Shown here: piece by piece, positions 34,843 to 45,401 of the stretch | Layout of the letters: each line of letters begins with the position of its first letter | Numbering within the stretch: position 1 is the first letter of the stretch | The notes under the pieces: generated by a model | Seen by the model: the letters and a program-made list of their open reading frames with translations, nothing else | Told to the model about the DNA's origin: nothing | Database searches by the model: none | Program-made: the position numbers and the translations under genes | Source: Sulfuriferula thiophila | Lineage (GTDB): Bacteria > Pseudomonadota > Gammaproteobacteria > Burkholderiales > Sulfuriferulaceae | Reading direction: 5' to 3' | DNA: 64,000 bases | NCBI RefSeq assembly: GCF_003864975.1 | Contig: NZ_BHGL01000006.1 | Span: 248,001 to 312,000, forward strand

Positions 34843-35640
34843 TCAGCCTTTTAGCTCGGGGGTAATGTGTGGTGCAAGTGTCTGCAATAACTGGGCGAAT
34901 ATCTTCGGATTGCCGGCAATGATGTTGCCGCTGTCGATATAGCTGTCATCACCCTGGAAGTCGCCAACCAGTCCACCGGCTTCTTTAACCAGCAGGCAAC
35001 CTGCCGCGATATCCCATTTAGACAGGCCGATTTCCCAGAAGCCATCCAAGCGACCGGCTGCAACGTATGCCAGATCCAGTGCTGCAGAGCCGGGGCGACG
35101 TACGCCCGCGGTTTTTTGCAGGACATCGCGCAGCATGGCCATGTATGTATCCAGGTGGGTGAAGTCGCGATAGGGGAAGCCAGTGCCGACTAGCGCTTCA
35201 GCCAATTTAAGGCGCTTGGAAACGCGAATGCGGCGCTCATTCAGGTAGGCGCCCTGTCCGCGTGAAGCGGTGAACAGGTCATTGCGAGTCGGGTCATAAA
35301 TGACAGCCTGATCGAGTTGGCCTTTATGTACCAGCGCAATGGAAATGCTGTATTGGGGGAAACCATGCAGGAAATTGGTTGTGCCATCGAGTGGGTCGAT
35401 GATCCATTGATATTCAGATTCGCCTTGCTGACCGCTCTCTTCTGCTAAAATAGCGTGATTTGGGTAGGCTGTGAGCAATACGTCGATAATCGCCGCTTCG
35501 GCAGCGCGATCCACTTCGGTAACGAAGTCATTGTGTTGTTTGTGTTTAACGGTTAAAGCGTCGGTGTCTTGTGAAGCGCGGGTAATGATACCTGCGGCAC
35601 GACGGGCGGCTTTCACCGCGGTGGTGAGCATAGGATGCAT
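34843..35640 (-). CDS. suhB: Inositol-1-monophosphatase family protein SuhB
   Basis: Mg-dependent phosphatase family protein of 265 residues; in E. coli SuhB also binds RNA polymerase and supports rRNA antitermination. Metal motifs are intact: [10 protein letters not shown] (Glu), [17 protein letters not shown] (the DPLDGT signature) and [14 protein letters not shown] (third Asp). It is divergent from trmJ, as in many proteobacteria. The start codon has no strong ribosome site, and an ATG at 35631 is an alternative. Confidence 0.94.
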   Translation of the reverse strand: MHPMLTTAVKAARRAAGIITRASQDTDALTVKHKQHNDFVTEVDRAAEAAIIDVLLTAYPNHAILAEESGQQGESEYQWIIDPLDGTTNFLHGFPQYSISIALVHKGQLDQAVIYDPTRNDLFTASRGQGAYLNERRIRVSKRLKLAEALVGTGFPYRDFTHLDTYMAMLRDVLQKTAGVRRPGSAALDLAYVAAGRLDGFWEIGLSKWDIAAGCLLVKEAGGLVGDFQGDDSYIDSGNIIAGNPKIFAQLLQTLAPHITPELKG

Positions 35641-35734
35641 GGCGATATGTCAATGAGCGAAATAATGTCGCATAGTTTAACTCAAATCCGCATTTTTCCC
35701 CAGCGTTAGGCTGGTTTACGATTAAAAAACATAT

Positions 35735-36490
35735 ATGTCCAACTTGTTAAATAATGTACGCATCGTTCTGAGTCATACCAGCCATCCCGGCAATATCGGT
35801 GCGGCTGCACGGGCAATGAAAACCATGGGGTTGCACGATATGCGGCTGGTGCAACCCAAGCAGTTCCCCGATCCTGTTGCAGTGGCGATGTCCTCCGGCG
35901 CTACTGATGTGCTGGATAACGCAGTGGTAACGGATGATCTTGCCAGTGCTTTGGCTGGTGCGACGATGGTGGTTGGATGTACCGCGCGCCGGCGTGATCT
36001 GTCTCATACCATGCTCAGTGCGCGCGAGATTGCGCCGCTGCTAGTGGCGCAGGCTGCGCAAGCGCCAGTTGCGCTGGTGTTTGGCACCGAGATGTCGGGT
36101 CTGACCAATGCCGAATTGGATCAGTGTCAGATGCTGGTGCATATTCCGGCGAATCCGGATTACAGTTCGTTAAATCTGGCGTCGGCAGTGCAGATATTGA
36201 GTTATGAGTTGCGTTGCGCTGTGCCGGAGTTGGGTATGGTTGAGGCTGCTCCGCAGCCTTTGGCGCAGCATGATGATCTGGAGCTGTTTTACCGTGAGCT
36301 GGAGCGTACGTTGATCGCTATCGGCTTTTTGAATCTGGCGGCACCGAGGCGATTGATGACCCGCTTGCGACGTTTGTATTCGCGCGCGCAGCTGGAAAAA
36401 GAGGAGCTGAATATTTTGATGGGGATATTAAAATTGATGCGCAATCCTGCGCAGGTGAATGTCCCCAAAGACTGGGATATTGTTGACTAA
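35735..36490 (+). CDS. trmJ: tRNA (cytidine/uridine-2'-O-)-methyltransferase
   Basis: SPOUT-class enzyme that methylates the ribose at position 32 of several tRNAs using SAM. The conserved opening NVRIVLSHTSHPGNIGAAAR, the GTEMSGLTNAEL (motif 2) and the LNLASAVQILSYEL (motif 3, trefoil knot) are clear. Length is 251 residues. It is first in the plus-strand run trmJ-cysE-iscR; its stop codon lies inside a near-perfect IscR-type site that belongs to the cysE promoter, so transcription of cysE can be controlled independently of trmJ. Confidence 0.95.
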   Translation: MSNLLNNVRIVLSHTSHPGNIGAAARAMKTMGLHDMRLVQPKQFPDPVAVAMSSGATDVLDNAVVTDDLASALAGATMVVGCTARRRDLSHTMLSAREIAPLLVAQAAQAPVALVFGTEMSGLTNAELDQCQMLVHIPANPDYSSLNLASAVQILSYELRCAVPELGMVEAAPQPLAQHDDLELFYRELERTLIAIGFLNLAAPRRLMTRLRRLYSRAQLEKEELNILMGILKLMRNPAQVNVPKDWDIVD

Positions 36491-36503
36491 TTTAGTCGGG
36501 TAT
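36479..36503 (+). promoter_or_regulatory. IscR type-1 site over the cysE promoter
   Basis: The 25-base sequence matches the type-1 IscR consensus ATASYYGACTRWWWYAGTCRRSTAT with a single mismatch (third base). Its GACT half includes the -35 hexamer TTGACT (36483-36488); after 17 bases comes CATACT (36506-36511) as -10. It overlaps the end of trmJ and is 39 bases before the cysE start. Confidence 0.75.
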
Positions 36504-36541
36504 TGCATACTTGCTTATCTGTTGGAAAGATAGAGGTCGTC

Positions 36542-37294
36542 GTGTTTGATCAATTGCGTGAAGATATAGCAGTGGTGTTTGAGCGGGATCCGGCTGCGCG
36601 TTCAGTATTTGAGGTGCTGACTACCTATCCCGGCATTCATGCGATCTTGCTGCATCGATTGGCTTCGCGCTTCTGGCGCTGGGGCTGGAAATGGCTGGCG
36701 CGGTTTACAGCATATTTCGGGCGCTGGGCAACCGGAATAGAGATTCATCCGGGTGCACATATCGGGCGCCGGGTATTTATTGATCATGGTATGGGTGTGG
36801 TGATTGGTGAAACAGCGGAGGTTGGTGACGACTGCACCCTGTATCACCAGGTGACATTAGGTGGTACTTCGTGGAATAAAGGCAAGCGCCATCCAACGCT
36901 GGGCAAGGGTGTGGTGGTAGGTGCGGGTGCAAAGATTCTGGGTCCGTTGACTGTCGGAGAAGGTGCCAAGATCGGCTCGAACGCAGTGGTGGTGAAAGAT
37001 GTGCCGCCAGGTGCGACAGCAGTGGGTATTCCTGCGCGCATTTTAACCAGTGCGGCTACGGGTGAAATTGAAACCGCTGTCAAGACGCTGGGTTTCACCG
37101 CGTACGCTATCAGTGCGGACATGAATGACCCGATGGTAAAGGCCATGCACGGTTTGATTGATCACTCGGTGTGCATGGATGAGCGTATCAACTGGATCGT
37201 GGAACAGCTTAAAATTCTGGGTGTGGAACCCTCATCCCCGGTGCCGAAAAAAGATGAATTCGACCCGGCGTATTTGAATAAAATAGTTGACTGA
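36542..37294 (+). CDS. cysE: Serine O-acetyltransferase
   Basis: Cytoplasmic enzyme that activates serine with acetyl-CoA as the first step of cysteine synthesis. The left-handed beta-helix hexapeptide repeats run from about residue 65; the active-site stretch is [20 protein letters not shown] with [21 protein letters not shown] after it. The start is GTG at 36542, preceded by an AGAGG site and giving MFDQLREDI, the family N-terminus; the open frame continues upstream but is not homologous. The product is 250 residues. The gene lies directly before iscR, and both genes have an IscR-type site in front, tying cysteine supply to Fe-S assembly. Confidence 0.94.
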   Translation: MFDQLREDIAVVFERDPAARSVFEVLTTYPGIHAILLHRLASRFWRWGWKWLARFTAYFGRWATGIEIHPGAHIGRRVFIDHGMGVVIGETAEVGDDCTLYHQVTLGGTSWNKGKRHPTLGKGVVVGAGAKILGPLTVGEGAKIGSNAVVVKDVPPGATAVGIPARILTSAATGEIETAVKTLGFTAYAISADMNDPMVKAMHGLIDHSVCMDERINWIVEQLKILGVEPSSPVPKKDEFDPAYLNKIVD

Positions 37295-37307
37295 ATTTAT
37301 CGGGTAT
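37283..37307 (+). promoter_or_regulatory. IscR type-1 site over the iscR promoter
   Basis: Two mismatches from the IscR type-1 consensus, both in the right half (TATC in place of AGTC). It overlaps the cysE stop codon. The -35 hexamer TTGACT (37287-37292) and, 17 bases on, TATTGT (37310-37315) form a promoter, so [2Fe-2S]-IscR would repress its own operon as in E. coli. Confidence 0.72.
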
Positions 37308-37348
37308 TGTATTGTCCAATTCACTGTGACGGATACGGGAATTGCATC

Positions 37349-37831
37349 ATGCGCTTGACAACTAAAGGACGGTTTGCTGTAACTGCCATGATTGATTTGG
37401 CATTACATCATGACAAAGGGCCGGTGACTTTGGCCGGCATTAGCGAGCGTCAGAAAATTTCGCTCTCGTATTTAGAGCAATTATTTGGTAAATTGCGGCG
37501 CCGCGAATTGGTAGAGAGTGTGCGCGGCCCTGGCGGCGGATATCGCGTTGCCAAGCCGCTGGCTGACATCTCAGTGGCGCAGATTATTCAGGCAGTTGAT
37601 GAGCCTATGGATGCAACACAATGTGGTGGTCTGGAAAACTGCAAGGATGATCACCGTTGCATGACCCACGAATTGTGGTCGAATTTGAACCGGCGCATAC
37701 AGGATTATCTGAATACGGTGTCATTGGCGAGTCTGGTTGAGCAGCAACTGGCTAAGCAGGAGAAATGCGCTAAAGCAGCAGTGGTGAATGATCACCGCGT
37801 TAAACGTGACAAAGTTTCGGCGGTTGCCTAG
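37349..37831 (+). CDS. iscR: Fe-S cluster regulator IscR
   Basis: Rrf2-family regulator of 160 residues, repressor of the isc operon when it holds a [2Fe-2S] cluster. The winged helix includes [20 protein letters not shown] and the recognition helix [19 protein letters not shown]; the three cluster cysteines are spaced C-x5-C-x5-C ([13 protein letters not shown]) followed by the MTHELW His ligand. The start chosen matches the family; the open frame is longer upstream, across the operator. It is first of the isc operon. Confidence 0.96.
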   Translation: MRLTTKGRFAVTAMIDLALHHDKGPVTLAGISERQKISLSYLEQLFGKLRRRELVESVRGPGGGYRVAKPLADISVAQIIQAVDEPMDATQCGGLENCKDDHRCMTHELWSNLNRRIQDYLNTVSLASLVEQQLAKQEKCAKAAVVNDHRVKRDKVSAVA

Positions 37832-37867
37832 TTTACTGGGCTAGTCGCTTTATATTGGAGTTAAAAA

Positions 37868-39079
37868 ATGTTGAAGTACCCGATTTATCTTGATTATTCC
37901 GCTACTACACCAGTGGATCCGCGTGTTGCTGCAAAGATGATCCCGTATCTGACCGAAATGTTCGGCAATCCTGCCAGCCGTTCGCATGCTTATGGCTGGG
38001 ACGCTGATAAAGCAGTTGAAACCGCACGTGAACAAGTCGCGCAACTGGTGGGTGCGGATCCCAAGGAAATCGTATGGACTTCAGGTGCAACTGAGTCCAT
38101 CAATCTGGCGCTGAAAGGTTCCGCGCACTTTTATAAAGGCAAGGGCAAGCATCTGATTACCCTGCGTACCGAACATAAAGCTACGCTGGATACCATGCGC
38201 GAACTGGAGCGTGAGGGTTATGAAGTTACCTACCTGACCCCGGAAACAGATGGTCTGCTGGATATCGAAAAGCTGAAAGCAGCGATCCGTCCGGATACCA
38301 TCGTTATTTCCATACTGTTTGTGAATAATGAAATCGGCGTGATTCAGGACATTGCAGCAATCGGCGAGCTTTGCCGTGAAAAAGGCATCATTTTCCACGT
38401 AGATGCTGCACAGGCTACCGGTAAGGTTGAGATTGATCTCTCCAAGCTCAAGGTTGATCTGATGTCATTTTCTGCGCACAAGACTTACGGCCCTAAGGGT
38501 GTGGGTGCTTTGTATGTGCGTCGCAAACCGCGCGTGCGTATCGAAGCGCAAATGCACGGTGGTGGTCACGAGCGTGGCATGCGTTCCGGTACTTTGGCGA
38601 CGCATCAGATCGTCGGTATGGGCGAAGCATTCCGTATTGCACGTGAAGAAATGGCGACTGAAAATGTCCGTATCCGTGCCTTGCGTGACCGTTTGCTGAA
38701 AGGTCTGTCCGATATTGAGGAAGTTCACGTCAATGGCGATATGGCGCACCGTGTACCGCATAACCTGAACATCAGCTTCAATTTTGTTGAAGGCGAGTCA
38801 TTGCTGATGGCAATCAAGGATCTGGCCGTATCATCAGGTTCAGCCTGTACTTCAGCAAGTCTGGAGCCATCCTATGTGCTACGTGCATTAGGTCGTTCAG
38901 ACGAACTCGCTCATAGCTCGATACGATTTTCCATTGGTCGTTACACGACCGAGCAAGATGTTGATTATGCAATAGATTTATTGCATCAGAAAATCGGCAA
39001 ATTGCGTGAGTTATCGCCGTTATGGGAAATGTTTAAGGACGGCATCGATTTGAACAGCGTCAAATGGGCTGCGCACTAA
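37868..39079 (+). CDS. iscS: Cysteine desulfurase
   Basis: PLP enzyme that delivers sulfur from cysteine as a persulfide for Fe-S clusters, tRNA thiolation and other needs. The PLP lysine is in [18 protein letters not shown], and the mobile catalytic Cys is in [17 protein letters not shown] (near residue 327). Length is 403 residues, the IscS (group I) form. A TTGGAG ribosome site precedes the ATG. Second gene of the operon, 36 bases after iscR. Confidence 0.98.
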   Translation: MLKYPIYLDYSATTPVDPRVAAKMIPYLTEMFGNPASRSHAYGWDADKAVETAREQVAQLVGADPKEIVWTSGATESINLALKGSAHFYKGKGKHLITLRTEHKATLDTMRELEREGYEVTYLTPETDGLLDIEKLKAAIRPDTIVISILFVNNEIGVIQDIAAIGELCREKGIIFHVDAAQATGKVEIDLSKLKVDLMSFSAHKTYGPKGVGALYVRRKPRVRIEAQMHGGGHERGMRSGTLATHQIVGMGEAFRIAREEMATENVRIRALRDRLLKGLSDIEEVHVNGDMAHRVPHNLNISFNFVEGESLLMAIKDLAVSSGSACTSASLEPSYVLRALGRSDELAHSSIRFSIGRYTTEQDVDYAIDLLHQKIGKLRELSPLWEMFKDGIDLNSVKWAAH

Positions 39080-39095
39080 TTTTAGGAGAACGATC

Positions 39096-39497
39096 ATGGC
39101 ATACAGCGATAAAGTTTTAGATCATTACGAAAATCCACGCAACGTAGGTTCTTTTGCCAAGGATGATGAAGAAGTCGGTACCGGTATGGTTGGTGCCCCT
39201 GCATGCGGCGATGTGATGAAGCTGCAAATCAAAGTAAATAAAGATGGCATTATTGAAGATGCCAAATTTAAAACATACGGTTGCGGTTCCGCTATTGCTT
39301 CCAGCTCACTGGTAACTGAGTGGGTTAAGGGCAAAACACTGGATCAGGCAATGGAAATCAAGAATACGGCAATTGCTGAAGAACTGGCATTACCGCCAGT
39401 CAAGATCCATTGCTCTATTCTGGCTGAAGACGCGATCAAGGCTGCAGTCGAAGACTACAAAGCCAAACACGGCGAAGCCGCTGGCAACGTGCATTAA
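39096..39497 (+). CDS. iscU: Fe-S cluster assembly scaffold
   Basis: Scaffold protein of 133 residues on which [2Fe-2S] clusters are built. The three ligand Cys are in [20 protein letters not shown] and [11 protein letters not shown]; the Asp near the first Cys and the LPPVK motif bound by HscA are also present. It has an AGGAG ribosome site and follows iscS by 16 bases. Confidence 0.98.
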   Translation: MAYSDKVLDHYENPRNVGSFAKDDEEVGTGMVGAPACGDVMKLQIKVNKDGIIEDAKFKTYGCGSAIASSSLVTEWVKGKTLDQAMEIKNTAIAEELALPPVKIHCSILAEDAIKAAVEDYKAKHGEAAGNVH

Positions 39498-39507
39498 GGA
39501 GATGGAC

Positions 39508-39831
39508 ATGGCCATTACTGTCACCGAAAGCGCAGCGAAACATATTGCCAATTTTCTGGCGAAACGCGGTAAGGGTGTAGGTTTGCGTCTGGGTGTCCGC
39601 ACCAGCGGATGCTCGGGCATGGCTTATAAGCTGGAATTTGCCGACGTGGTGGAAGACGACGATCTGACTTTCGTTAACCATGGCGTCACTGTGTTGGTCG
39701 ACCCGAAAAGTCTGCCGTACATTGATGGCATGGAGCTGGACTTTACCCGCGAAGGTCTGAATGAGGGTTTTAAATTCAACAACCCTAACGTCAAGGACGC
39801 CTGCGGCTGCGGCGAAAGCTTTAACGTTTAA
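39508..39831 (+). CDS. iscA: A-type Fe-S carrier protein
   Basis: Carrier of 107 residues that moves Fe-S clusters from IscU to apo-proteins. The three conserved Cys are in [14 protein letters not shown] and the C-terminal [11 protein letters not shown]. The start is placed at the ATG with a TAAGGAG ribosome site; the frame extends upstream into iscU but that part is not IscA. It lies 10 bases after iscU. Confidence 0.97.
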   Translation: MAITVTESAAKHIANFLAKRGKGVGLRLGVRTSGCSGMAYKLEFADVVEDDDLTFVNHGVTVLVDPKSLPYIDGMELDFTREGLNEGFKFNNPNVKDACGCGESFNV

Positions 39832-39911
39832 GTATAAGCATCACAAGGGGCAGGTGCTGCGAGTACTTGCCCCTGTTGCTGTGTACCATACTCTTTTGAT
39901 AACGGATCAGG

Positions 39912-40448
39912 ATGATGCAATTTGATTTTAGTCGTAACCATTTTGAATTGTTCGATCTGACACCGCAATTTGAGCTGGATGGCGCGGCGTTAGAGTCTGC
40001 TTATCGCGATTTGCAAGGCCAGGTTCACCCGGATAAATTTGCCAATTCGTCTGAAGCCGATAAGCGTGCTTCGATGCAGTGGTCCACTCGTGTCAACGAA
40101 GCTTATCAGACCCTCAAATCACCGCTTAACCGCGCAGTGTACCTCTTGCAACTAAATGGCATTAATGCCTTGTCTGAAACCAATACACAATTAGCGCCCG
40201 CTTTTCTGATGCAGCAAATCGAATGGCGCGAGGCCATACAGGATGCGCGTGCTGGTGGTGATCTGCCGGCACTGCAGCAGGTAGAGCGTGAAATTGCAGC
40301 GCAAACTAAAACCTGGCGTGAGCAGCTTTTAGTACAGCTTGATCAACAGCAGGACTTGCCAACAGCAACAAACACAGTGCGCCAGCTCAAGTTTGTTGAC
40401 AAAATAATGAGCGAAATCGACGACGCTTATTCAGCATTGGATAATTAA
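39912..40448 (+). CDS. hscB: J-domain co-chaperone of Fe-S transfer
   Basis: Co-chaperone of 178 residues that brings IscU to HscA. The J domain (about 1-75) includes the HPD motif in [18 protein letters not shown]; the C-terminal three-helix bundle (90-178) binds IscU. Two adjacent ATG codons (39912 and 39915) could be used. It is 80 bases after iscA and six bases before hscA. Confidence 0.96.
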   Translation: MMQFDFSRNHFELFDLTPQFELDGAALESAYRDLQGQVHPDKFANSSEADKRASMQWSTRVNEAYQTLKSPLNRAVYLLQLNGINALSETNTQLAPAFLMQQIEWREAIQDARAGGDLPALQQVEREIAAQTKTWREQLLVQLDQQQDLPTATNTVRQLKFVDKIMSEIDDAYSALDN

Positions 40449-40453
40449 ACTAC

Positions 40454-42316
40454 ATGGCACTTTTGCAAATATCAGAACCGGGCATGAGCACCGCGCCACA
40501 TCAGCACAGGCTGGCAGCGGGTATTGATCTGGGAACAACTAACTCACTGGTAGCCAGTGTGCGCAATGGCGTGGCGCTGGTGCTGAATGATGAGGATGGC
40601 CGCGCCTTGCTGCCTTCTGTGGTGCGCTATACGCAAGCTGCTGCACCGGTGGTGGGCTATGCCGCACAAGCGATGCAGAGCCAGGATCCGCACAATACTA
40701 TCGTTTCGGTGAAGCGCTTCATGGGCCGCGGTCTCAAGGATATTGCCGATGCAGCGAGCTTCCCTTATCATTTCGTTGACGCGCCGGGTATGGTGCAATT
40801 AAAAACGATAGCCGGGGTGAAAAGTCCGGTTGAAGTTTCGGCTGACATTCTGAGAGTGTTACGCGATCGCGCTGAACGCTCGCTGGGCGACGAACTGACT
40901 GGCGTGGTGATTACCGTACCCGCTTATTTTGATGATGCGCAGCGCCAGGCGACCAAGGATGCTGCCAAGCTGGCCGGGCTGAATGTCTTACGTCTGCTCA
41001 ATGAGCCGACTGCGGCTGCCATTGCCTATGGTCTGGATAACGCCTCGGAAGGTGTTTATGCCGTTTATGATCTGGGTGGTGGTACCTTTGATATATCGAT
41101 TCTGCGCTTGTCGCAGGGTGTGTTTGAAGTACTGGCCACCAATGGAGATTCGGCTTTAGGTGGCGATGATTTTGATCAGCGCATTTTCTGCTGGGTGCTG
41201 GAGCAGGCCAAGTTCCCGGAGCTGAGTGCCAGAGACACGCGCTTGTTGCTAGGCAAGGCGCGTGATGCCAAGGAGTCCCTGTCCGAGCATCAGGAAGTGG
41301 GTATTACCGCGATTTTATCTTCGGGTGAAACCGTAGATGTGGTGCTTACAGCCAAAACTTTCAATGAAATTACTGCCAGTCTGGTCAATAAAACCTTGTC
41401 ACCTACCCGTAAAGCGTTGCGTGATGCAGGGCTGACTGTGGAAGAGATTAAGGGCGTGGTCATGGTCGGTGGTTCTACCCGTATGCCACGCATCCAGTCT
41501 GCGGTAGCCGAGTTTTTCAACCAAACCCCGTTGACCAATCTGGATCCTGATAAAGTCGTTGCTTTGGGTGCGGCGATCCAGGCCAACGTATTGGCGGGCA
41601 ATCGTGCCGCGGATGACTGGCTGTTGCTGGATGTGATTCCGCTGTCACTGGGCATAGAAACCATGGGTGGTCTGGCGGAGAAGATCATTCCGCGCAATAC
41701 CACTATTCCTGCGGCTCGCGCGCAGGAGTTCACCACCTACAAGGACGGCCAGACGGCGATGAGCATTCATGTCGTGCAGGGCGAGCGCGAGCTGGTGAGC
41801 GATTGCCGTTCATTAGCTAAATTTGAATTACGCGGTATTCCGCCGATGGTGGCCGGAGCCGCTCGTATTCGTGTGACTTTTCAGGTCGATGCCGATGGCC
41901 TGTTATCAGTATATGCGGAAGAACTGAAAAGCGGCGTGCAGGCCACGATTACGGTCAAACCGGCATACGGTCTGGTGGATGAAGATATTACCCGCATGCT
42001 GCAGGCCTCTTATACCTATGCCAAGGAAGACATGCAGATGCGCGCCTTGCAAGAGGCCAAAGTTGACGCGCAGCGCCTGCTCGATGCCACGCAAACCGCG
42101 CTGGATGAAAACGGCACGGATCTGCTGGGCGCGGATGAGCAGCAGGCCATCGCCGCAGCGGTGCAGACACTGACTGCGCTGCTGGAGGGGGTGGATCATC
42201 GTGCCATCAAGGATGCTGCTGAAGTACTCAACGAAGTCACCCGCGATTTTGCTGCACGCCGTATGGATGCAAGCGTCAAGCAAGCCCTGGCGGGTCAACG
42301 ATTCGATACAATTTAG
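40454..42316 (+). CDS. hscA: Fe-S assembly Hsp70 chaperone
   Basis: Specialised Hsp70 of 620 residues that uses ATP to help transfer clusters from IscU. The N-terminus [20 protein letters not shown] is distinctive for HscA, followed by the ATPase motifs [27 protein letters not shown] and [12 protein letters not shown]. The C-terminal substrate-binding domain starts near residue 390. Gene order and length agree with the standard isc operon. Confidence 0.98.
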   Translation: MALLQISEPGMSTAPHQHRLAAGIDLGTTNSLVASVRNGVALVLNDEDGRALLPSVVRYTQAAAPVVGYAAQAMQSQDPHNTIVSVKRFMGRGLKDIADAASFPYHFVDAPGMVQLKTIAGVKSPVEVSADILRVLRDRAERSLGDELTGVVITVPAYFDDAQRQATKDAAKLAGLNVLRLLNEPTAAAIAYGLDNASEGVYAVYDLGGGTFDISILRLSQGVFEVLATNGDSALGGDDFDQRIFCWVLEQAKFPELSARDTRLLLGKARDAKESLSEHQEVGITAILSSGETVDVVLTAKTFNEITASLVNKTLSPTRKALRDAGLTVEEIKGVVMVGGSTRMPRIQSAVAEFFNQTPLTNLDPDKVVALGAAIQANVLAGNRAADDWLLLDVIPLSLGIETMGGLAEKIIPRNTTIPAARAQEFTTYKDGQTAMSIHVVQGERELVSDCRSLAKFELRGIPPMVAGAARIRVTFQVDADGLLSVYAEELKSGVQATITVKPAYGLVDEDITRMLQASYTYAKEDMQMRALQEAKVDAQRLLDATQTALDENGTDLLGADEQQAIAAAVQTLTALLEGVDHRAIKDAAEVLNEVTRDFAARRMDASVKQALAGQRFDTI

Positions 42317-42326
42317 GAATAAGTAA

Positions 42327-42665
42327 ATGCCACAACTTATAGTGTTACCCCACCCGGAACTCTGTCCAGAAGGCGCTGCGATTGATGTAGCGCCCGGTGT
42401 CAGCATTTGTGACGCCCTGCTGGCCAATGACGTTAACATCGAGCACGCTTGTGAAAAGTCATGCGCCTGTACCACCTGCCACGTGATCGTGCGTGAAGGT
42501 TTTGATTCACTTACGCCATCCGAAGAGCTGGAAGATGATATGCTGGATAAAGCATGGGGTCTGGAGCCGCATTCGCGCTTGTCCTGTCAGGCAATTATGG
42601 ATAATACCGATCTGGTCATCGAGATACCTAAATACACCGTTAACATGGTTAAAGAGGGGCATTAA
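42327..42665 (+). CDS. fdx: ISC-type [2Fe-2S] ferredoxin
   Basis: Adrenodoxin-type ferredoxin of 112 residues that supplies electrons for Fe-S assembly. Cluster ligands are in HACEKSCACTTCHVIV (spacing C-x5-C-x2-C) and RLSCQAI. It follows hscA by 10 bases and precedes iscX by two bases. Confidence 0.97.
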   Translation: MPQLIVLPHPELCPEGAAIDVAPGVSICDALLANDVNIEHACEKSCACTTCHVIVREGFDSLTPSEELEDDMLDKAWGLEPHSRLSCQAIMDNTDLVIEIPKYTVNMVKEGH

Positions 42666-42667
42666 TT

Positions 42668-42862
42668 ATGAAATGGACTGATACGCTGGATATTGCGATC
42701 GAACTGTTTGAGACTCATCCTGATGTTGATCCTAAATTCATCCGTTTTACCGATTTACATAGCTGGGTAACGGCGCTGCCTGATTTTAATGATGATCCGG
42801 AACATTCCAATGAGAAGATTCTGGAAGCTATCCAGATGGCGTGGATAGACGAAGCAGAATAA
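42668..42862 (+). CDS. iscX: Fe-S assembly protein IscX
   Basis: Acidic protein of 64 residues that binds IscS and iron and tunes Fe-S assembly. The sequence MKWTDTLDIAIELFETHPDV, FTDLHSWVTALPDFNDDPE and the C-terminal IQMAWIDEAE are characteristic of the family. It is the last gene of the isc operon and is followed by a strong terminator. Confidence 0.97.
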   Translation: MKWTDTLDIAIELFETHPDVDPKFIRFTDLHSWVTALPDFNDDPEHSNEKILEAIQMAWIDEAE

Positions 42863-42876
42863 ATAATAGGTTGCAA

Positions 42877-42910
42877 CGCAAAAGGCCAGGGTTATCCCTG
42901 GCCTTTTGCG
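42877..42910. terminator. Terminator at the end of the isc operon
   Basis: A perfect 15-bp stem (CGCAAAAGGCCAGGG with its complement) around a TTAT loop. It ends the isc operon and, on the other strand, ycaO, whose stop codon is 17 bases away. Confidence 0.88.
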
Positions 42911-42926
42911 TTTGCGCTAAGCTAAC

Positions 42927-44651
42927 TTACTTGGCGGAGTGAACCGATACCTTGCGATAAGCGGCCAGCAAGCGCTGGTGCATGTCACAGCCAGTCAAAT
43001 CCATACCCGGTGCGCCAAGGTCGAAGAAGCGCTGTTCGCGGCTCAGTAAGGCACGTGCCTGTGCGACAGTGTCAGTGCCATAGAGCAGCGCCAGATTGGC
43101 CTGATAGGGCGCAGCATCTTCCATTTCCAGCAGCGTGGTGATGCAGCGGTATACCAGACGTCGCGGGGCAGCAATTTGTTCGAAGTGGTGTATCCAGTCA
43201 CAGCCTTCCTGTATGGCTTCGGTGTTGCCGCAAGCCAGTGCCAGCAGCGTCTTGAGTTCACCGATGCGTAAATCTTTCCAGTGCGAGCCAGGGTCGGCTG
43301 CCAGCCCGATTAAAGCGGCCACCGGGCGCTGGTCTGCCAGGCCCAGTTCATTCAGCGTATCGAGCAAGGTCTGGCATTCGCCATCATCCAGATTCTGCAG
43401 ATTCAGTATCGCCGGACGCAAGTCGTTGGCTATGCTGTTGTTGTCCCATTCCAGATCGTCGATCGGGTAGATCTCCGACATGCCGGGCACGATGATGCGG
43501 CAACTGTATACGCCCAGATCGGTGTAGTCGGCAATGTAGATGTCGCGGTCGTCCTGATGGATGCAGTCGCACAGCCAGTTGAACTCTTCTGCCGTGGTGC
43601 CGGGATGATCCCAGTCGGCGAATTCATAATCAGGCTGATCGCGCAGGAATTCCCAGCTGATGATGCCGCTGGAGTCAACGAAATGGATTTCAATATTCTG
43701 TGGATCGGCGATTTCTTCCAGATCGAAGCCGGGTTCATGGAAACCGGCCAGCGCGTCCAGGTCGCGACCTTGCAGCAGTTCGGTGAGTGAGCGTTCCAGT
43801 GCGACTTCAAAGCGCGGATGTGCGCCGAAGCTGGCAAAACAGCCCTGATCGTTAGGGTTGAGCATGGTCACGTTCATCACCGGATAGCGTCCGCCCAGCG
43901 AGGCGTCTTTTACCAGGATGCCGAAACCGGCAGCGCGTAATTCAGCGATGCCTTTGGCGATGCTCGGGTAACGGGCGATGACTTCCTCCGGCACGTCAGG
44001 CAGGCAGATGCCTTCGCTGATGACGCGGAACTTGACATGGCGCTCCAGGATTTCGGATAAGGCCTGGGTGCGCGCCTCAGTCGGTGTGTTGCCGGCGGAC
44101 ATGCCGTTACTGACATACAGATTACCGATGATGTTGACCGGAAACCAGCAAGTCTCGTTATCGCGCTGGCGCTGATAGGGCAGGGCGCAGATGCCGCGCT
44201 CGGCATTGCCGGAATTGCGATCCACCAGCGTCTGCACATCCAGCGCGCTGTCAGGGTCGTAGAACTCCCGCAATTCGTCATTCAGTAACGCCTCTGGCCA
44301 GCCGCCATGTTCCGGCACGTCAAACCAGCGTTCCTGCGGATAGTGCACGAAATCCTGTTCGGCGATCGTTTTGCCGAAGTAATAGTGGGTCCAGAAATAG
44401 CGGCAACCGAGGCGCTCAAAGAATTCGCCCAGTGCGCTGGCCAGAGCGGCATCCCGGGATGCGCCTTTGCCATTGGTAAACAACAGCGGACAGTCGCTAT
44501 CGCGGATGTGCACTGACCAGGCATCGGCAACCGGGTTGAGCCAGGAACGTTCTTCAATATTAAAGCCTAATGCTTTTAATTTGGCCTGCATGGTGGCGAT
44601 GGAAGTTTCCAGCGCGGCGTCCTTGCCGATAATGAAATGCTGTTGGGTCAT
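42927..44651 (-). CDS. ycaO: YcaO-domain protein (RimO-associated type)
   Basis: ATP-dependent YcaO family protein of 574 residues, closest in layout to E. coli YcaO, which assists beta-methylthiolation of ribosomal protein S12 by RimO. Recognisable segments are TNGKGASRDAALASALGEFFERL and TPTEARTQALSEILERHVKFR, which build the nucleotide site, and the C-terminal half-domain (about 400-574) typical of this subtype. The start is placed at the ATG at 44651, which follows an AGGA site; an in-frame TTG lies six bases earlier. No rimO is seen in the window, and no peptide precursor gene is near, which argues against thiazole/oxazole synthesis. Confidence 0.88.
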   Translation of the reverse strand: MTQQHFIIGKDAALETSIATMQAKLKALGFNIEERSWLNPVADAWSVHIRDSDCPLLFTNGKGASRDAALASALGEFFERLGCRYFWTHYYFGKTIAEQDFVHYPQERWFDVPEHGGWPEALLNDELREFYDPDSALDVQTLVDRNSGNAERGICALPYQRQRDNETCWFPVNIIGNLYVSNGMSAGNTPTEARTQALSEILERHVKFRVISEGICLPDVPEEVIARYPSIAKGIAELRAAGFGILVKDASLGGRYPVMNVTMLNPNDQGCFASFGAHPRFEVALERSLTELLQGRDLDALAGFHEPGFDLEEIADPQNIEIHFVDSSGIISWEFLRDQPDYEFADWDHPGTTAEEFNWLCDCIHQDDRDIYIADYTDLGVYSCRIIVPGMSEIYPIDDLEWDNNSIANDLRPAILNLQNLDDGECQTLLDTLNELGLADQRPVAALIGLAADPGSHWKDLRIGELKTLLALACGNTEAIQEGCDWIHHFEQIAAPRRLVYRCITTLLEMEDAAPYQANLALLYGTDTVAQARALLSREQRFFDLGAPGMDLTGCDMHQRLLAAYRKVSVHSAK

Positions 44652-44663
44652 GTTCAATCCTGA

Positions 44664-45401
44664 TTAAAATTGTTCGTTGTCAGCGAGGTAGCGCCATTGT
44701 CCAATCGGCAGATCGCCCAGCAGGACATTACCGATACGTATACGTTTCAGCCCGATTACTTTGAGGCCAACCAGCTCGCACATGCGGCGAATCTGACGCT
44801 TCTTGCCTTCACGCAGCACAAAGCGCAACTGATCCTGATTCTGCCAGCTGACTTGCGCCGGGCGCAATGCTGCGCCATCCAGACTCAGGCCATGATTTAG
44901 CAATCTCAGTCCCTTTTCGCTGAGCTGGCCTTCGACCCGTACCAGATATTCTTTGTCCACTGCGGAGTTCTCACCGATCAGTTGCTTGGCGATACGCCCG
45001 TCCTGCGTGAGTACCAACAACCCGATAGAATCGATGTCGAGGCGTCCGGCCGGTGCCAGGCCGTGGGCGTGTTCGTTGGAAAACGCGATGCCGGACTGAT
45101 CTTCAGGGTAATGATTGCCCGCTGTGATCAACACGCTGGCGGGTTGATAGCCGTCTTCGGCCTGTGCAGACACATAGCCGATAGGCTTGTTCAGTAATAT
45201 GGTGACGCGGTTATTTTGCTCGCGCTGCGCCTGCTGCATCAGGTCGATACGGCAGTGCGGCGATACCTTGGTGCCGAGTTCGGTCACCGGCACGCCATCG
45301 ACACGCACCCAGCCACGGGCGATATACACGTCGGCCTCGCGGCGCGAACACAGTCCGCGCATGGACATCAGTTTGGAAAGTCGTAGTGTTTCTTCAGACA
45401 T
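44664..45401 (-). CDS. rluF: RluF-type pseudouridine synthase
   Basis: Pseudouridine synthase of 245 residues from the RsuA/RluB/E/F group. An N-terminal S4 RNA-binding domain ([30 protein letters not shown]) is followed by the catalytic segment [17 protein letters not shown] and the [19 protein letters not shown] motif. Features point to RluF, which modifies 23S rRNA around positions 2604-2605 and tRNA-Tyr, but RsuA or RluB-like activity is not excluded. Same strand as ycaO, upstream of it by 12 bases. Confidence 0.85.
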   Translation of the reverse strand: MSEETLRLSKLMSMRGLCSRREADVYIARGWVRVDGVPVTELGTKVSPHCRIDLMQQAQREQNNRVTILLNKPIGYVSAQAEDGYQPASVLITAGNHYPEDQSGIAFSNEHAHGLAPAGRLDIDSIGLLVLTQDGRIAKQLIGENSAVDKEYLVRVEGQLSEKGLRLLNHGLSLDGAALRPAQVSWQNQDQLRFVLREGKKRQIRRMCELVGLKVIGLKRIRIGNVLLGDLPIGQWRYLADNEQF

